Source: Pyronema omphalodes (lineage: Eukaryota > Ascomycota > Pezizomycetes > Pezizales > Pyronemataceae). Taken from it: a stretch of DNA of 64,000 nucleotides. The DNA lies in NCBI GenBank assembly GCA_024516155.1, contig JAJJXM010000028.1:372001-436000 (forward strand), written 5' to 3'. Position 1 is the stretch's first letter; every line of letters starts with the position of its first letter. Shown piece after piece: positions 1-12,000 of the stretch. The position numbers and the translations under genes were made by a program. The notes beneath the pieces are model-generated. The model searched no databases. It had not been told where the DNA came from and was given only the letters and a program-made list of their open reading frames with translations.

Positions 1-2154
1 TGCGACGCCAATGCCATCGATTTTTACTACTGATACCTTACGTTGTTCCTAACTCTCAACTTGCTTTTAGTCTCCATTTGACGTCGTAAAAGTTGTGAGG
101 CGGATGACCTGTATCGCTGATCCCCTTTGGCATTCCGAGTTCGCAAAAGCACGGCAATCACTACCGTGGCACGTTTTCTTCTAATGATTTGGAAGTTTCA
201 TCACCGGAATGCAACGTTGAATGAACAGACTTGGCACCTTGTCAAATTTCTATGATGGTTTTCCGTAACTACCAATTCTGGTGCTATCTGATGGAATCAG
301 TAATGCGAGCGGCTTGTCAAGACCACAACGCAACCACAACGCAACCACCACTTTACTCCACTACTTCGGTATTTGATCCAGCAATCGGTAGCCATCATAA
401 TAATCCGATTGCACGTTTTTTTTTATATCAAAATCCGCCGAGACAAGGAAGGTACTGTCATCGATAAGCTACGTAGAAGCCGAAGAACCCATTACGAAGC
501 ACGGCGTTTAAGACTTCCCGCTATACCATAGTAGCATCACCGCTTGATAGTCCGTAAAACAGCCATACCATTTAATGGTCAACCATGGCGAAGAAGAGTA
601 CACCGGTGAAAGGGCGTATGAAGTAGAGTTAGAAGATCGACCTGTCAGCACCATAAATAATCTACAACATTGCTTGAGACTTATCCAGTTATAAATTTAT
701 AAACGACCCCGCAAGACAGCCGGGGGGAGGGGGGGGGGGGGGGGGTATCATTCATATGAAGCCACTGTAGTATCCCTCACAGAAATTAGCCAACATTACT
801 CTAGCTGCTAGCAATCCAAAACCATCATCCACGTTATTTTCCTTTTCCATAATTTTCTTAACGAAACCAAGATAATACTTCAGATTGATTTCGCCGCATC
901 TCTTCTTTGAATCGCTTGACTGCAGATCACATTACCGACACCGCCGACGAGTCACGAATCTCACAGCAAAAAGGAAACCCCCAAAACCAAAGCCCAAAAA
1001 CCAAAACCCCAAAACCAAACCCCAAACCAAACAAGGTGAATCCCCGAATTCAAAAACCATCCAGTTATTTAATCCCCAGCTCTAAGCTATCCACATAACC
1101 GCACATTCCGAAAGAGAACTTTCCTCCGCATATTTCATTCCAGTGATTTCCCATCGACCTGAATTCCCGGTCACTGTTCGTGCCTAGATCTACTCCTGTC
1201 CTGCTTTGATGTAGTTTAAGTAACGAATAACGAGGAACTAATAACCTCCGGGCTCTACTGGCTCTTCAGGCTTATGATTTCTCCAATCGTTAAGCTTCGT
1301 TAAACTTTGTTAAACTGAACTATTATTCAGAAGTTTCGTTATTTGTGTTTCGGGATTCTACGCTCCGGAGAGATTTCTTGAGGGCCGAGGATGTAATGGA
1401 CCTAATGGTATGCGTGACTGTATGCAGAATAGTATGCATAACGGTATACGTGACTATATGCATAATAATATAGTATTATTCAGCACATCAATTCGCCGTG
1501 TAGACCAAGATCAAAACTCTCCATGCTCCGTCCAAGACCGTGTGGCATTCTAGTCCAGACCGCATTCCATGATCCCGTCCTGTCCGCGGTGAAGGGAAGC
1601 CGTAGCATGGAAGTCCAATGCGGTGAGCCCAGCTGGACCAGTAAACTATACCGGACCATGGAAGACAGGACCATGGGATACGGGAGGACAGTGGGGATGT
1701 AGCATCTGACTGTCTGACTGTCTTGACACTATATATTGGAAGGCGTAAGTCATCCGCATTTCATGCGACGTAAACCCCGACAAGAAATTTTTGAAATGCA
1801 AAAAGCTCAGGGATACCAAAAATGTCCAGGTTCAAGAAGAATGAAATTGACGGTGAAGAGAAACTTTTGGAAACCAAAAACAAATACAGAGTAGGTACAA
1901 TGGAATGTTTGAAGAATATCATTCAAGATGTTGGAAGCAAAGGCATATATGGTAAAAAAAAACGTTGATATAAGGAAACGAAAAAGTCATTTATTTTCTA
2001 TTTTTACAGTTATCGTTCAGACACGATGTAAGACAATTTCAACAAGGCTTCATTAAAGTGAATACAAAAAACACCATCGAGAGTACAAAAAAACCAGAAT
2101 TTCCAAACAAATCAAGCCGTAATAGTAATATACTCACTCATACACCCGCGAACA

Positions 2155-3559
2155 TTAGTAAATCGACGAGCCCTTCTGAAGCAAAAAAGAATTGTAATGT
2201 TCAAGGGTAGGAAGGAGCTTCCTTTGCCCGATATGGACCTTTGCTCGGCCATATACTCCTTTCCGTTCAAGATCTTCGATGGTATTCCTTGGACATACCA
2301 TTTTGCCACCACTGTACCTGTTTCTGGTCTGCAAGAGTTTATCCCCACAGCCATGATCATTCCTAGTATGATTGATGCTTGGGAGTTTTTGGAATCTCTG
2401 GGCCAAATCAAACGTTCTCAAAATAACCCAATCCCTCTTATTGGCTGTCAAATATCCATTTTCAGGATGCACTGCACATGGTATGCAAATGACTGGCAGC
2501 TTCCAGTATGTAATCCCAAACTGGGTGGACGCTCGGAAACATCTGATATCATCGACGGTGGTCGTTTTTATTGGAAACGGTTTTTTAGTGATGATAGCCT
2601 CGATTCCTTTTCCAGATGACATGATCCGAAAATACACGTTGCGGATACTGAACTTGAACTTCGAATTGACGTGTGCCGCAATTGCGTAGTTCCAGATATC
2701 TTCGCAATCTTCAGGCGAATAAGAAAGCTCGTCGGCTTCATCCTGTAGGATGATCCGTTTGAGCGGTTTCTTTTCGTAGGATATCACTAGAGCGTTGAGG
2801 TCCTGATTTATTTGGAATAATGTTAGCTGTCAATTTCATTGAGGAATCTTGATAAAAAATACTGGATACATACCTCCCAAGCTCTGATATTGTGAAAATC
2901 CATCTGAAGCGGATATACGTGCTTTCTTATCGCGTAGTCGGCATCTTCCACCGTGTCCAAGAAATGAAAGCCAATGGGGATGGTGTGCTGGAAGGCTTCT
3001 TGATCATACATGATGCTGTCTCTTGTGGCGGAAATTTGGACCGTACATACAGGGCGCGTAACCTCCACCCACATATATTTTATGCAAGCACCTGACATAA
3101 AATCATGAAGCCACCTCCATCGCTTTTCTATTTCCTCCTTGGAGTGGCAAAAGGATATGTCTTCTGGCGGGTATAGATGATTCTCCTCCCTCAACGAGAC
3201 TTCGCATTGAGGCGTTAGATCGATGCACTCAAGCATGACAAGGTCAGTGTATTTATGTTGCAAATTTCTTGATGGCTCTCTGTTGAGACTTTGCAATTCA
3301 TTCAGGATTTTCTTCAGACTGGTCAGCATCATAGGTCGTACACGATTGGCCATTTGAAGCCAAGAAACACACAGACAACTCAATATGGATCATGGGAACT
3401 CACTTCAAAATCCTCATCCCATACCCCAGAAATCTGAAGTTGGCGTCCAATGCCCCATTCGTTTAGAAGATATCGCAGATGATTATCTTCGCGTTTCTTG
3501 TTCTGGACCATGTAATCTACGTTTACCTCCAAAAGGTGTCCTTGAGACAGTGCCATCAT
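2155..3559 (-). CDS. Orphan family protein, copy A (three exons, 413 aa)
   Basis: Spliced model: complement of join 2155..2802, 2874..3311, 3404..3559 (216+146+52 codons including the stop). Introns have GTATGT..CAG and GTGAGT..AAG ends; the second acceptor follows a GCTGAC branch-like site. The start is an ATGATG at 3559, chosen because an in-frame stop lies just upstream. I recognise no domain, signal peptide or membrane segment. Visible traits are a charged, W-rich centre (KRWRWLHDFMSG), a conserved FHFLDTVEDADYAIRKH stretch, a CIPCAVHPEN motif and an invariant C-terminus ending FLLQKGSSIY. Copies at 24141 and 27022 have exactly the same exon lengths for exons 2 and 3. About 12 residues differ from copy C. 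Intact frames in three copies argue that it is, or recently was, a real protein. Function is unknown. Confidence 0.75.
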
Positions 3560-3599
3560 ATATATCGCTCAACAATTCCGTAGTGAATGCTTCCTGCAG

Positions 3600-4330
3600 T
3601 TATATCTGGAGTTCTAGCACTCAACGTCAGTAGGGTAAGGAAGCAGCCCAGAGGAAGTGCACACATACCAAGCAGATGATTCCAGGCAATCTATTCCCAA
3701 TAAGCAAGTTGTTATTGAACCGTGAAGTAGCCGAAAGATCAGATTCACAACAGTCAATGCCGGATGCACGAATCGATTCCTGAAATTATATCTGGGATTC
3801 TAGCACTCAACGTCAGTAGGGTATGGCGGCATCACAGAGGAAGTGCACACATACCAAGCAGATGATTCCAGGCAATCTATTCCCAACAAGCGAGTTGTTA
3901 TTGAACCGTGACGTAGCTGAAAGACGAGATTGGTAACAGTCACTGCCGAATGCACGAATTGATTCCTGAAATTATATCTTGGGTTCTAGCACTCAAAGTC
4001 AGTAGGCTAAGGAGGCAGCCCAGAGGAAGTGCACACATACCAAGTAGATGGTTCCCAGCCAATCTATTCCCAATAAGCAAGTTGTTATTGAACCGTGAAC
4101 TTTCCGAAAGATCAGATTTGCAACAGTCAATGCCGGATGCACGAATCGATTCCTGCAAATATATCGGGGGTTCTAGCACTCACGTCAGTAGGATAGAGAG
4201 GCAGCCCAGAGCAAGTGCACACATACCTGGATTGTTCCTAGCCAACGTATCTTGAATAAACAAGACGCGATGTTCTTGGACCGTTATGTAGCTGAAAGTC
4301 GGCATGCTTAACCGTCGATCAAGGCTGGAC
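3600..4330 (-). repeat. Tandem array of about 185 bp exon+intron-like units in the leader of orphan gene A
   Basis: Four clear units start (plus coordinates) near 3612, 3796, 3983 and 4170, spaced 184-187 bp. A more diverged copy lies at the promoter-distal end. Read in gene direction, each unit begins with an intron-like block of about 54 nt: GTATGTGTGCACTTCC, a CTGAC branch-like site, and a TAG acceptor. A block of about 130-133 nt follows and ends at the next GTATGTG. The exon-like blocks are not multiples of three, so they are more likely leader than coding. Orphan copy C has two such units and copy B has one. Confidence 0.75.
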
Positions 4331-4683
4331 TGCGGACGATGGAAATGTCACCAAAAGGCGTGGAGATGTGGAAGGGCTACAAGACAAAGGAGAGGAGTAT
4401 GATACAGAGCATATGGAGGTGGTATATGTATAACAAGCGGCCAATTACTATTCTTTAACCGCACTAGTTCAGTATTGTCTGCATACATAGGTACCTAATG
4501 TAACTAGAGAGATATATTCCAATCAGCAATCTCATCGCATAAAAATATCGCCGTTGGATAGTAAAGAAAATATTTCAAGTTGTACAACCTCTTTAGACAT
4601 GCGAAATTTTTGTTACGGTAACCATTTACAGATGTCAAATGTTTTACAATAACAAAGCATTGACCGGTGCACTACATTTTCGA
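4331..4683. other. Non-coding part of the left repeat arm
   Basis: Upstream flank of orphan gene A. It matches about 26340-26640 in inverted orientation (for example the string containing gcggttaaagaatagtaatt on the right). No gene is seen here. Confidence 0.5.
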
Positions 4684-4691
4684 AAGACCAG

Positions 4692-5588
4692 CAGAGTTCG
4701 GCACGGTCCGTCTGGTCCCATCCTGTAGGAGGACCAGGACCGACCATCCTGGGGGCACCATGGACGGGACGGACCGCGGGTGACCGTGGGTGACCGTGGA
4801 TGACCTCGACTATCGCCACCACCGGTTACTCGCAAACGGCGGTTTTTTACTACGACTTATGGTGTTTTGCTTAGATCATTTCGATGCATCGCACAAATTA
4901 AAGTCAGCTATATGAAATTTCTCGTAAAAATCAAAACTATGCTGATGAATAAGTATGCTACTTCTGCCCCCACGAAAATGCATTCTTGCCCATCCCTCTC
5001 GAATGAAAACGACTTTTGAGAGGACAGGCAGGATGTTCTGCTCCTGATCTGAACAGGTGTAGAGGACGGCGACGAAAATATTGGTATATTCTTGCTCTTC
5101 TGGGAATGGAGTGCTGGCTGTTGATGTTCGACTTCAACGGTAATGAAAAAAGTGGAAAATTCCTGCAGGTAGAAAAAGGAAAGGTGGAAGATGGAATGTG
5201 AAGGATAGAAGAAATATTTATAGCGGGATCCCACTTTACTAAGAAATAAAAAACTACATCAAGCTACCATAGACGGTCAAATTATTGCTGGGTGGAGCGT
5301 GCACCTGCAGTGGAGTGTAAAAGTATTACTAAAGTGCAGCATACTACGGTGCTGAAAACGTTGCTGCTGCGGCCCATAATGTCTGGCAAACTTGAACCAA
5401 TCGTCCACTGCAAACTCGCTCCCTGAAACTCACGGTGCTGCCGTCACACGCCGTCCTGTCCGGTCTTTTCAAGTTTGCGGACGCGACAGGACCACATAAT
5501 GACCGTCCGTCCAAAGTTGTGGACGGGACCGGACGACCAATGTGGTTCCATCCGGTCCGCCGTCCTGAACGGACCGTGCCGAACTCTG
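4692..5588. mobile_element. Non-autonomous hAT-type element (897 bp) with TIRs and 8 bp TSD
   Basis: The ends are inverted repeats. The left end reads CAGAGTTCGGCACGGTCCGT, and the reverse complement of the right end gives the same first 19 bases. The flanking 8-mers are aagaccag (4684-4691) and aaaaccag (5589-5596), a target-site duplication with one mismatch. The homologous arm near 26290 has the empty site (reverse complement cgaaataccag). TIRs starting CAG with 8 bp TSDs are characteristic of the hAT superfamily. No ORF inside resembles a transposase, so it is a deletion derivative or MITE. The interior is rich in GGTCC/GGACC words. Confidence 0.85.
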
Positions 5589-6583
5589 AAAACCAGTTGT
5601 TGCAGAATACGAAAATATTCCTGATCACACTACCATTTAGACATTACGCAACATCTATCTCACGAATACACTTTAGACCCCATCTTCTAACGCGTGACAT
5701 ACATATTTATCGAAAGTCTCTTTGCCTCAACGATAACATGTTAAACCCGTCAGGTTACGCCTCTGAATTCATTTTCCACCCCCATATTCTTTACAACTGC
5801 GCATACTATCACAGCCGCAATAAATCTCTCCGTGCAATATAATCCTGCCACAAAAAGCCAGAACCTAGAAGTCTTTATACACCAGTCGAATTTTACAATA
5901 CCCATAAATCCCAACTCCAAACATATGTTTTACACACCGAAACCTTTCTACCAAAGCATCATATTTCGCCTCCAAGTACCGTCTAATTACCGTCCAAGTA
6001 TAAACAGAAAGCACCAAAAAAGAACCAAACAACAAACCCCGATATAAAACAACAAAACCCATAAAACTCTCTCCAGACCTCATATCTCAGTAGCCAGAGA
6101 GAACAAAAACATGCAACAAGCGATACTTGACAAATATGTATCATAAATTACAATCCACAACAAAACACAATCGAAAAAAAAAATTACCACATGAATCCCA
6201 ACCCCTCTTTCCAGCATCCCAAAAAACAACATCCATCACCCATCCACCACCCATCCATCACCCATCCACCATTCATCTCAGCCATCCACCACCCATCCAG
6301 AATTCCCAGGTCCCAGGTCTTCTTTACGATTCCACGACCAAAATCCCAAACCCTAGTCCTGACTTCCGATCCTTTAAATCCCCAAACTCCGGTGCTGTAA
6401 TGTCACCACCAAAAAGTTCAAACAAGCCGGCATGATCAAGAATATTCTATGAGCTGTTTATAAAAACTAAAGCGCTTGAATTAGGGAAAAGATAAAACTC
6501 AGGGAAAAGAAACCAGGCAAAACGGCTCCAACCAGGGCAAAGAACCCAGGTAAAAAATAAAGGGCCATACAAAACAAATGACA
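5589..6583. other. Intergenic: end of left arm, then A/C-rich low-complexity DNA
   Basis: Up to about 5955 this is repeat arm (match to 25928-26280). Beyond it the sequence is A/C-rich, with catcacccatccacc-type simple repeats at about 6225-6300. No gene is seen; ORFs here are composition artefacts. Confidence 0.5.
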
Positions 6584-6683
6584 GGCTCGAACCAGGATTT
6601 GAACCTGGGACCTCTCGCAAGCCGATGTATCGGTGCTTAGAGTGGAACCCTAAGCGAGAATCATACCACTAGACCATCCGAGC
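6584..6683 (-). tRNA. tRNA-Pro(AGG), copy 1, with 28 nt intron
   Basis: On the minus strand the mature exons form a complete cloverleaf: acceptor GCTCGGA/TTCGAGC, discriminator C, anticodon stem CTCGC/GCGAG, loop TTAGGGT with AGG at 34-36, and T-arm CCAGG-TTCAAAT-CCTGG. A 28 nt intron follows position 37. The intron contains ACTCTAAG, which can pair with the anticodon loop as expected for nuclear pre-tRNA. Mature length is 72 nt. Downstream T-runs can terminate Pol III. The exons are identical to the other three tRNA-Pro copies. Confidence 0.95.
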
Positions 6684-6757
6684 TATTAGTATACCCAGCA
6701 TTCAGCGTTACATTCTAGTGCTAATAATAAAAAAATAAGCGGGTGAAGTGAGGATGG

Positions 6758-6908
<151 letters not shown>

Positions 6909-8500
6909 AATTTTTAAACGTTCCCAACCGTAAGGTTATTACGTGGTCTGTGTTAATATACATCTTTAAGCCCACGTCTATAATCCCGGAGGCCTACTGG
7001 GAAAAGCCCCAGAGCATTCTTGGTTGTTTGGAGCCACAGCACCCTGGTATTCTCCATGCTGATTTTCTTTCGCCTCAATATAGTCTAGAGCCCTGTACGC
7101 TCGGTTATTATTCCGCTGGGTTGTTTCCATTGTTCCTTTTCCCTTGCCTTCATATCTAAATCCTCCTTTTTTTTTTTCTTTTTTTTTTTCTTTTCTTGGG
7201 ACTTATACTGCTACCGGGCTGCTTCTTCCCCTTCTCTCCTCCTCCGTCCCTCCGCCTGCTCGGGCCTTCTTTTTTAGCCTTCGCGCTGCCCCCCCCCCCC
7301 CCCCCCTTCCCTCTCTCTCCGGGCTATTGTCGTCGATGTGATTAGTTGAAGGTGGTCGCTGCCTAAGACAATCTGAACATTAATTCCTCGACTTTAGACA
7401 ACCTCTACCCAGGTTTTCTTTGTGGGGGTAGTTGTTGGTTTAGGTTGGTAGGTGCTCTTTCCCCTCCTACCAGTCTTTGTTGTTGGGGTTTTGTCGTTAT
7501 TTGGAGCTGCCTTTTGGTTGCTTGTCTGTTCAGTTCTCCTCTTCCTCTGCATTGTCTTGCCTTCCACTGTCTTCCAACCTACGCCATCAGCAGGGGCAGT
7601 GCTAGGGATGTCCGGTAGAGTTGTGGCCTGAGGAAATACTTGAGGAAGAGAGTTGGGTGATGTTTCGGTTGTAGTTATGGCAGGTGAACGGGGGATACTG
7701 GATCTTTGGAGCATCAAGTTCATGCTGGGCAGTGGTAGTTGCATGTATGGAGTGTATCAGGCTATGCTCTGGTGATGCATTGCGTCGTTGTTTGTGGGTT
7801 ATCAGTCGTTAGGTTGTGTCAGATGTTGGTTCGATGTCTTGACGGCCGGAGCGTCGCTTTCTCTTAGTGTTCGGGTTGAGAACGGTATCCAAGACATCTT
7901 GGATATCATTGTGGACGATGGACAGTTGCATTGTCATCTCCTCCATTGCGACAGAGGGGGCGATGATCTCCGGGGATGGAGAGGCTGACTTTTCTGTGTG
8001 CTCGTTAAATTTCTGAGTGAGGGCGTCCGTAGCAACTTTTCGGGCTGCCGTTTCTGTTCTGGAGGCCTCATTCGGCTTGCGCAGTATATTGTTCTCAAAC
8101 AACACTGCCACCATCTGCTTCAGGGTACCTTGTAACATATTGTTGAAGTGCTCGAGGTGTGAATTTTTACATCTATCCATCCAGACAATTGTATCACGGA
8201 TTTCTTTTGTTGCCTCCGAGGTACTATGGATATAACTCAACATTTCTTTTATCGTTTCAGCGCATAGGATCGCTATTTTCGCCAGGGCCACGTTCGCTGT
8301 CCGGACAGCCTGTGAGTGTGAGGCCTCATCATCGTCATCTCCATTGTTGCTTCCATCGAGAGTAGAATTGGTCTCATCGAGAGGAAGGTCTCCAAGTGCG
8401 TGAAAGACGTTGCCTGACTGTTTCAGTCGTGCGGCGTTATTCGAGCGGTGTTTCCGTGGCATTTCGCTTGCTCAGGAAAGCCAAGAGGAATGGTAACTCT
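6909..8500 (-). mobile_element. LINE-like non-LTR retroelement, internally deleted, no reverse transcriptase
   Basis: It runs on the minus strand from an ORF1-like reading frame (start 8462) to a 3' end with an (AATC)n tail. Sequence 7032 to about 7900 matches the plus strand at about 63150-64000. The last stretch, including a gctctggggc motif and ggttgggaacgtt before the tail, also matches 62160-62260. No reverse-transcriptase or endonuclease frame is present between ORF1 and the tail, so it is a deleted or non-autonomous copy. It contains an 18-C run (7289-7306). The 5' boundary is uncertain (about 8470-8610). A possible short target duplication, aggatgg, flanks both ends (about 6752 and 8600) but is too short to rely on. 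Confidence 0.7.
7394..8462 (-). pseudogene. Broken ORF1 of the LINE-like element
   Basis: A 217-codon frame (8462 down to 7809) begins MPRKHRSNNAARLKQ and is acidic and then helical. It stops at a TAA where the related copy at 63149 has CAA. After a further 2 nt difference the homologous protein continues in another frame (7744-7394) with the basic, Thr/Pro/Lys-rich tail KGKSTYQPKPTT-like and ending KKTWVEVV. The pattern (coiled-coil-like N-terminus, basic C-terminus, no enzymatic motif) suits an ORF1 nucleic-acid chaperone of a non-LTR element. No CCHC knuckle is visible. The nonsense change plus frameshift indicate a dead copy. The family assignment is inference from the tail, truncation and repeat structure. 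Confidence 0.65.
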
Positions 8501-9087
8501 GGTTTCGCGATAGAAATCGACGAAATCTAAGTGAATCTCTCTGGAACTTCATAGAGGTACGCAGCCGAGTGCTGAGAGTCAGAATCCAATTGGAGTCAGG
8601 ATGGATAAGGAAGGATTGGGGTATGTATTCCTCAATTCCTCAATTCCTCGATTCAGAAATTCAAAACAATGATACAAAAACATCCAATAACCACAAAGCA
8701 TCCACATCACCCTCTACAATCAAAAGATAATGGTAATTGATATATTGATATTGATATAATGATATGTGATGATGGTATTGTGTGCTTATGCTTATGCTTA
8801 TGCTTCATCATTTTCATTTCCATGTTCCCTTCTCCCAACTCTCCCAACTCTCTCACCTTTCCCCTTCTTCACTTCTCCCCTTCTCCCCTTAATCCTCCTA
8901 GCTCTTTCATCCTCCGAGCTCATTCATCCTCCTAGCTCATTCAAGCTCATTCAAGCGCCCATCTTCTCCCCCTTCTCCCCCGTCCATCCCGCTCCCTTAA
9001 GCCTTCCTTAGCCTCTGCCTTGCTTCAACCTCCGCCTTGCTTCAACCCCCGCTCCTCTCCGCTCCACTTCGCTCCACCCCACCCCTC
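8501..9087. other. Intergenic, pyrimidine-rich 3' flank of SKI2
   Basis: Contains simple repeats (ttccTcaattcctc, gcttat repeats near 8785) and a long C/T-rich tract at about 8815-9085 on the plus strand. This is probably the SKI2 3' UTR and terminator region. No gene is seen. Confidence 0.4.
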
Positions 9088-12000
9088 CTACAAATACAAA
9101 CTAGCACAATGACAAACATCCCTCTTAATCATTTCCTGACACTTCTGCATTTTCTCATAGAGACCCGGATCACCAATAATCCTAGCAGCACTTTTAACCT
9201 CTCTACAAGTTTCATCAAGTCTCGTAATAACCCTAACAATAGTTCCTTCTAGCACATCCGTCAATTCCGTAATCTGACTAAACGACATACCCTTAGCCCA
9301 TTCATAGACGACTTCCATTAGCCCAAATCTCGGTCTAGTAGAAAAGTCATCATTTTCATTATTTAGTAAAACCTGATGATTAGTCTGCACGGCATTAATT
9401 CTGTTTGCGACGTCCAGGATGGTTTTCATTCCCTGGTCGAGACGAGCAGTGATATTTGGGACGGTATCAGTTTTTTCCTGGAAGACGAAGCAGGAGAGAA
9501 GGGCGACGATTTCTTCGGGGTCGTAGTCTGCGAGGACGTTTTCGAGGATGAGTTCTGTGAGGACTAATTCGTTTGCGGAGTTAATTTCGCATGCTACTCG
9601 ACCTTTGAGTTGGACGGCGCAGTTTTCGTCGATGAAGGCTAGTTCTTTGAGAACGGCGACTCGCTGCTCGTAGTCGGGGAGAAGTTGGAGGTTTTGGTCG
9701 GAGATCAGTTGCTTTAATTGCTCGATCGCGGTGGCGAGTGTGTATTCTTCATTGCGCATTGCGTACTGTGGTAGAATATGTCAGCATCATAACCATCCAA
9801 CAGCCTTACACCAAGTCTCAAAGGCTCCCGGGATAATACTAACATGTTTATGAAATTCAGGACACTGTGGGGCAATAGAATTAGCCGCAATAGCCAATTG
9901 TTCACGTCTCTTCTCGACAATCTCCAAAAATCCCAAGTCCTTAACTTTAGTCCAATCCATTTCCAACCACTCGGAAAAATTCCAATTGGTAGCATAATGG
10001 TTGAGTTCCTCCTTGGCTTGTTGAAGAGTTACAGTATCACCTGCGATACAAGCATTGATATCAAACTTGACTTGAGTCTTGGTAACACATTCAATTGCAG
10101 TAATCGGGATGTGAGTACCGCGGATTTGCCAACCCTGGGTGTTGAGAGCAGGGATCTTGAACTCTTTATGCAGAAGGAAAGGCAAGAGATCAGAGGGTTG
10201 CTTCCGGTTAAGTTCCTCTGTAGGCTTCAACAACAGAACCTTTAGTACAGGCTGAGGGCCAGCGTGGATTCCAACAGCAGTAAGAACTCCAATAGTTCTA
10301 GTGCCTTGTTGCTCGTTAATAACCACCAAACGTCCAGCACTGAATAACTTCTGTCTCTTGGCAACGAGGTACCCCTTCATGATCATCTCCGCGTTCAAGG
10401 TACTAGCTTTAATCGCGGCGGCATGGCAGGCTTCCAGGTCGGTGGAACAGATGTCGCAGTTTACTCGGACCAACTTCTTCAAATCTGCCTCACTCATTTG
10501 TACCTTCCGCTCGTGTTCGGGGAGAAGCATCTGAGTTGTGTTTTCGGAGAAGGAGCGCTTGATCATCTCCTCGATCTTGAGGGCTTCTACTCGGAGAAGG
10601 TTCAAGATCATGGTGTAAGTGAGACGGAACTGTGACTGCAGCTTGGTTGGGTCTCCAAGAATCATAGCTTTAAGCATATGCTCCTATAGTATTTTCGTTA
10701 GCAATCCATCTATATCCTCAGCTTCGAGGGGGTAGGCTTACTGCAGGGGCTTCGTCCTCGCGAGAGACGATAATGACAGTACCTGAGCTGTCCAAACCAC
10801 GTCTTCCAGCACGTCCAGCCATCTGAATATATTCTCCAGGATGCAAATCACGGAAAGATCTTCCATCATGTTTTCTAGTTCCCGAAAAGACGACAGTTCT
10901 AGTCGGCAAGTTAAGACCCATAGCAAAAGTCTCAGTCGCAAACAACACCTTAACCAGGGTCTTTGCAAAAAGAATCTCGACCAACTCTTTAACAATGGGC
11001 AATAAACCACCATGGTGCACCGCCAAACCTCTACTCAACAACTCCCTAATCCTTCTGATCTGCGGCAACTGTCTGTCCTCAGGCTTCAGTCTAGCAACAC
11101 TCTTCTCAATAATCATATGAATCGCGCTCTTCTCAGTAGCGTTACAGTAATCGATATTACTCAACGCATCCGCATTCTCTTCACAACGTTTCTTTGAGAA
11201 AACGAAAACAACAGCCGGCAGCAAGTTCTCTTTCTTGAGATGCTGGATAAGATGAACCCAAATATTCCGGTCTTGGTTCATGCTACGCATACCGCTGGGT
11301 GCATTCCTAGGAACCACAGCGGCCTGCTTGGCACCTCGCGGAGCACCACCACCTCTGCCTCCTCTTTGGTTAGGGCCACCACGCTGGTTAGGACCTCCCC
11401 GCATGTTGGGACTACCTCTTCCAGCTGGTCCACCCCGTCCCGCTGGACCACCGCGAGCGTTTGTCTGCGCATCAGCACGGGTATCCTTCTTCGGTTTCAA
11501 AGCTGCATCAGCATCCGCTCTTCCCTGAGAAAGGAACTGCTTTTCAGCATTGACGATCTTAAACATCTGTTTATTCGCCCACAAGAAATGCTCAAGAGGA
11601 ACCGGTCTCTTGGGGGTAGCAATAACATAAATATCCTTCTTCTTAGTTCTTCCAACCCAGTTGGCAAATTCCTTAGTGTTTGGAACTGTAGCAGAAAGTA
11701 GAATTAGGTTGACATGCTCGGGAAGCATAATGATAACCTCCTCCCATACGACTCCACGCTCGGCGTCGTTGACGTAGTGTACTTCGTCGAAGATGACGAA
11801 TTCGACGTCTCGCACAAGATCCGCTCCACGGTAGAGCATGGATCGGAGAATCTCAGTGGTCATGATAAGACAGGAAGCTTCTGGGTTGATTTGGACATCT
11901 CCTGTTAAAATACCGACGTCGTCGAAGATGCTACGGAAGTCACGGAATTTTTGGTTGGAGAGTGCCTTAATGGGGGAGGTGTAGATAGCCCTGTTACTTT

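Larger units (their letters stand above)
1..5955 (-). repeat. Left arm of a large inverted duplication (carries orphan gene A)
   Basis: Read on the minus strand, this region matches the plus strand of about 25928-29670. The match begins near the shared string ggtttcggtgtgtaaaacat (about 5955 on the left, 25928 on the right). It runs through the gene, its introns and its 3' flank, and is still recognisable at about 250-400 (right side 29570-29665), where both read through ggagtaaagtggtggttgcg. Homology is near-identical across the gene and patchy outside it. The left arm is longer because a hAT-type element (4692-5588) and extra leader repeats were added. A run of 17 G lies at 729-745 and an A/C-rich tract at about 965-1035. 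I see no further gene in 1-2154. Confidence 0.8.

Noticed and set aside
3940..4255. ORFs across the leader repeat array
   Set aside because: They read through the intron-like blocks of the 185 bp units and do not join the gene frame.
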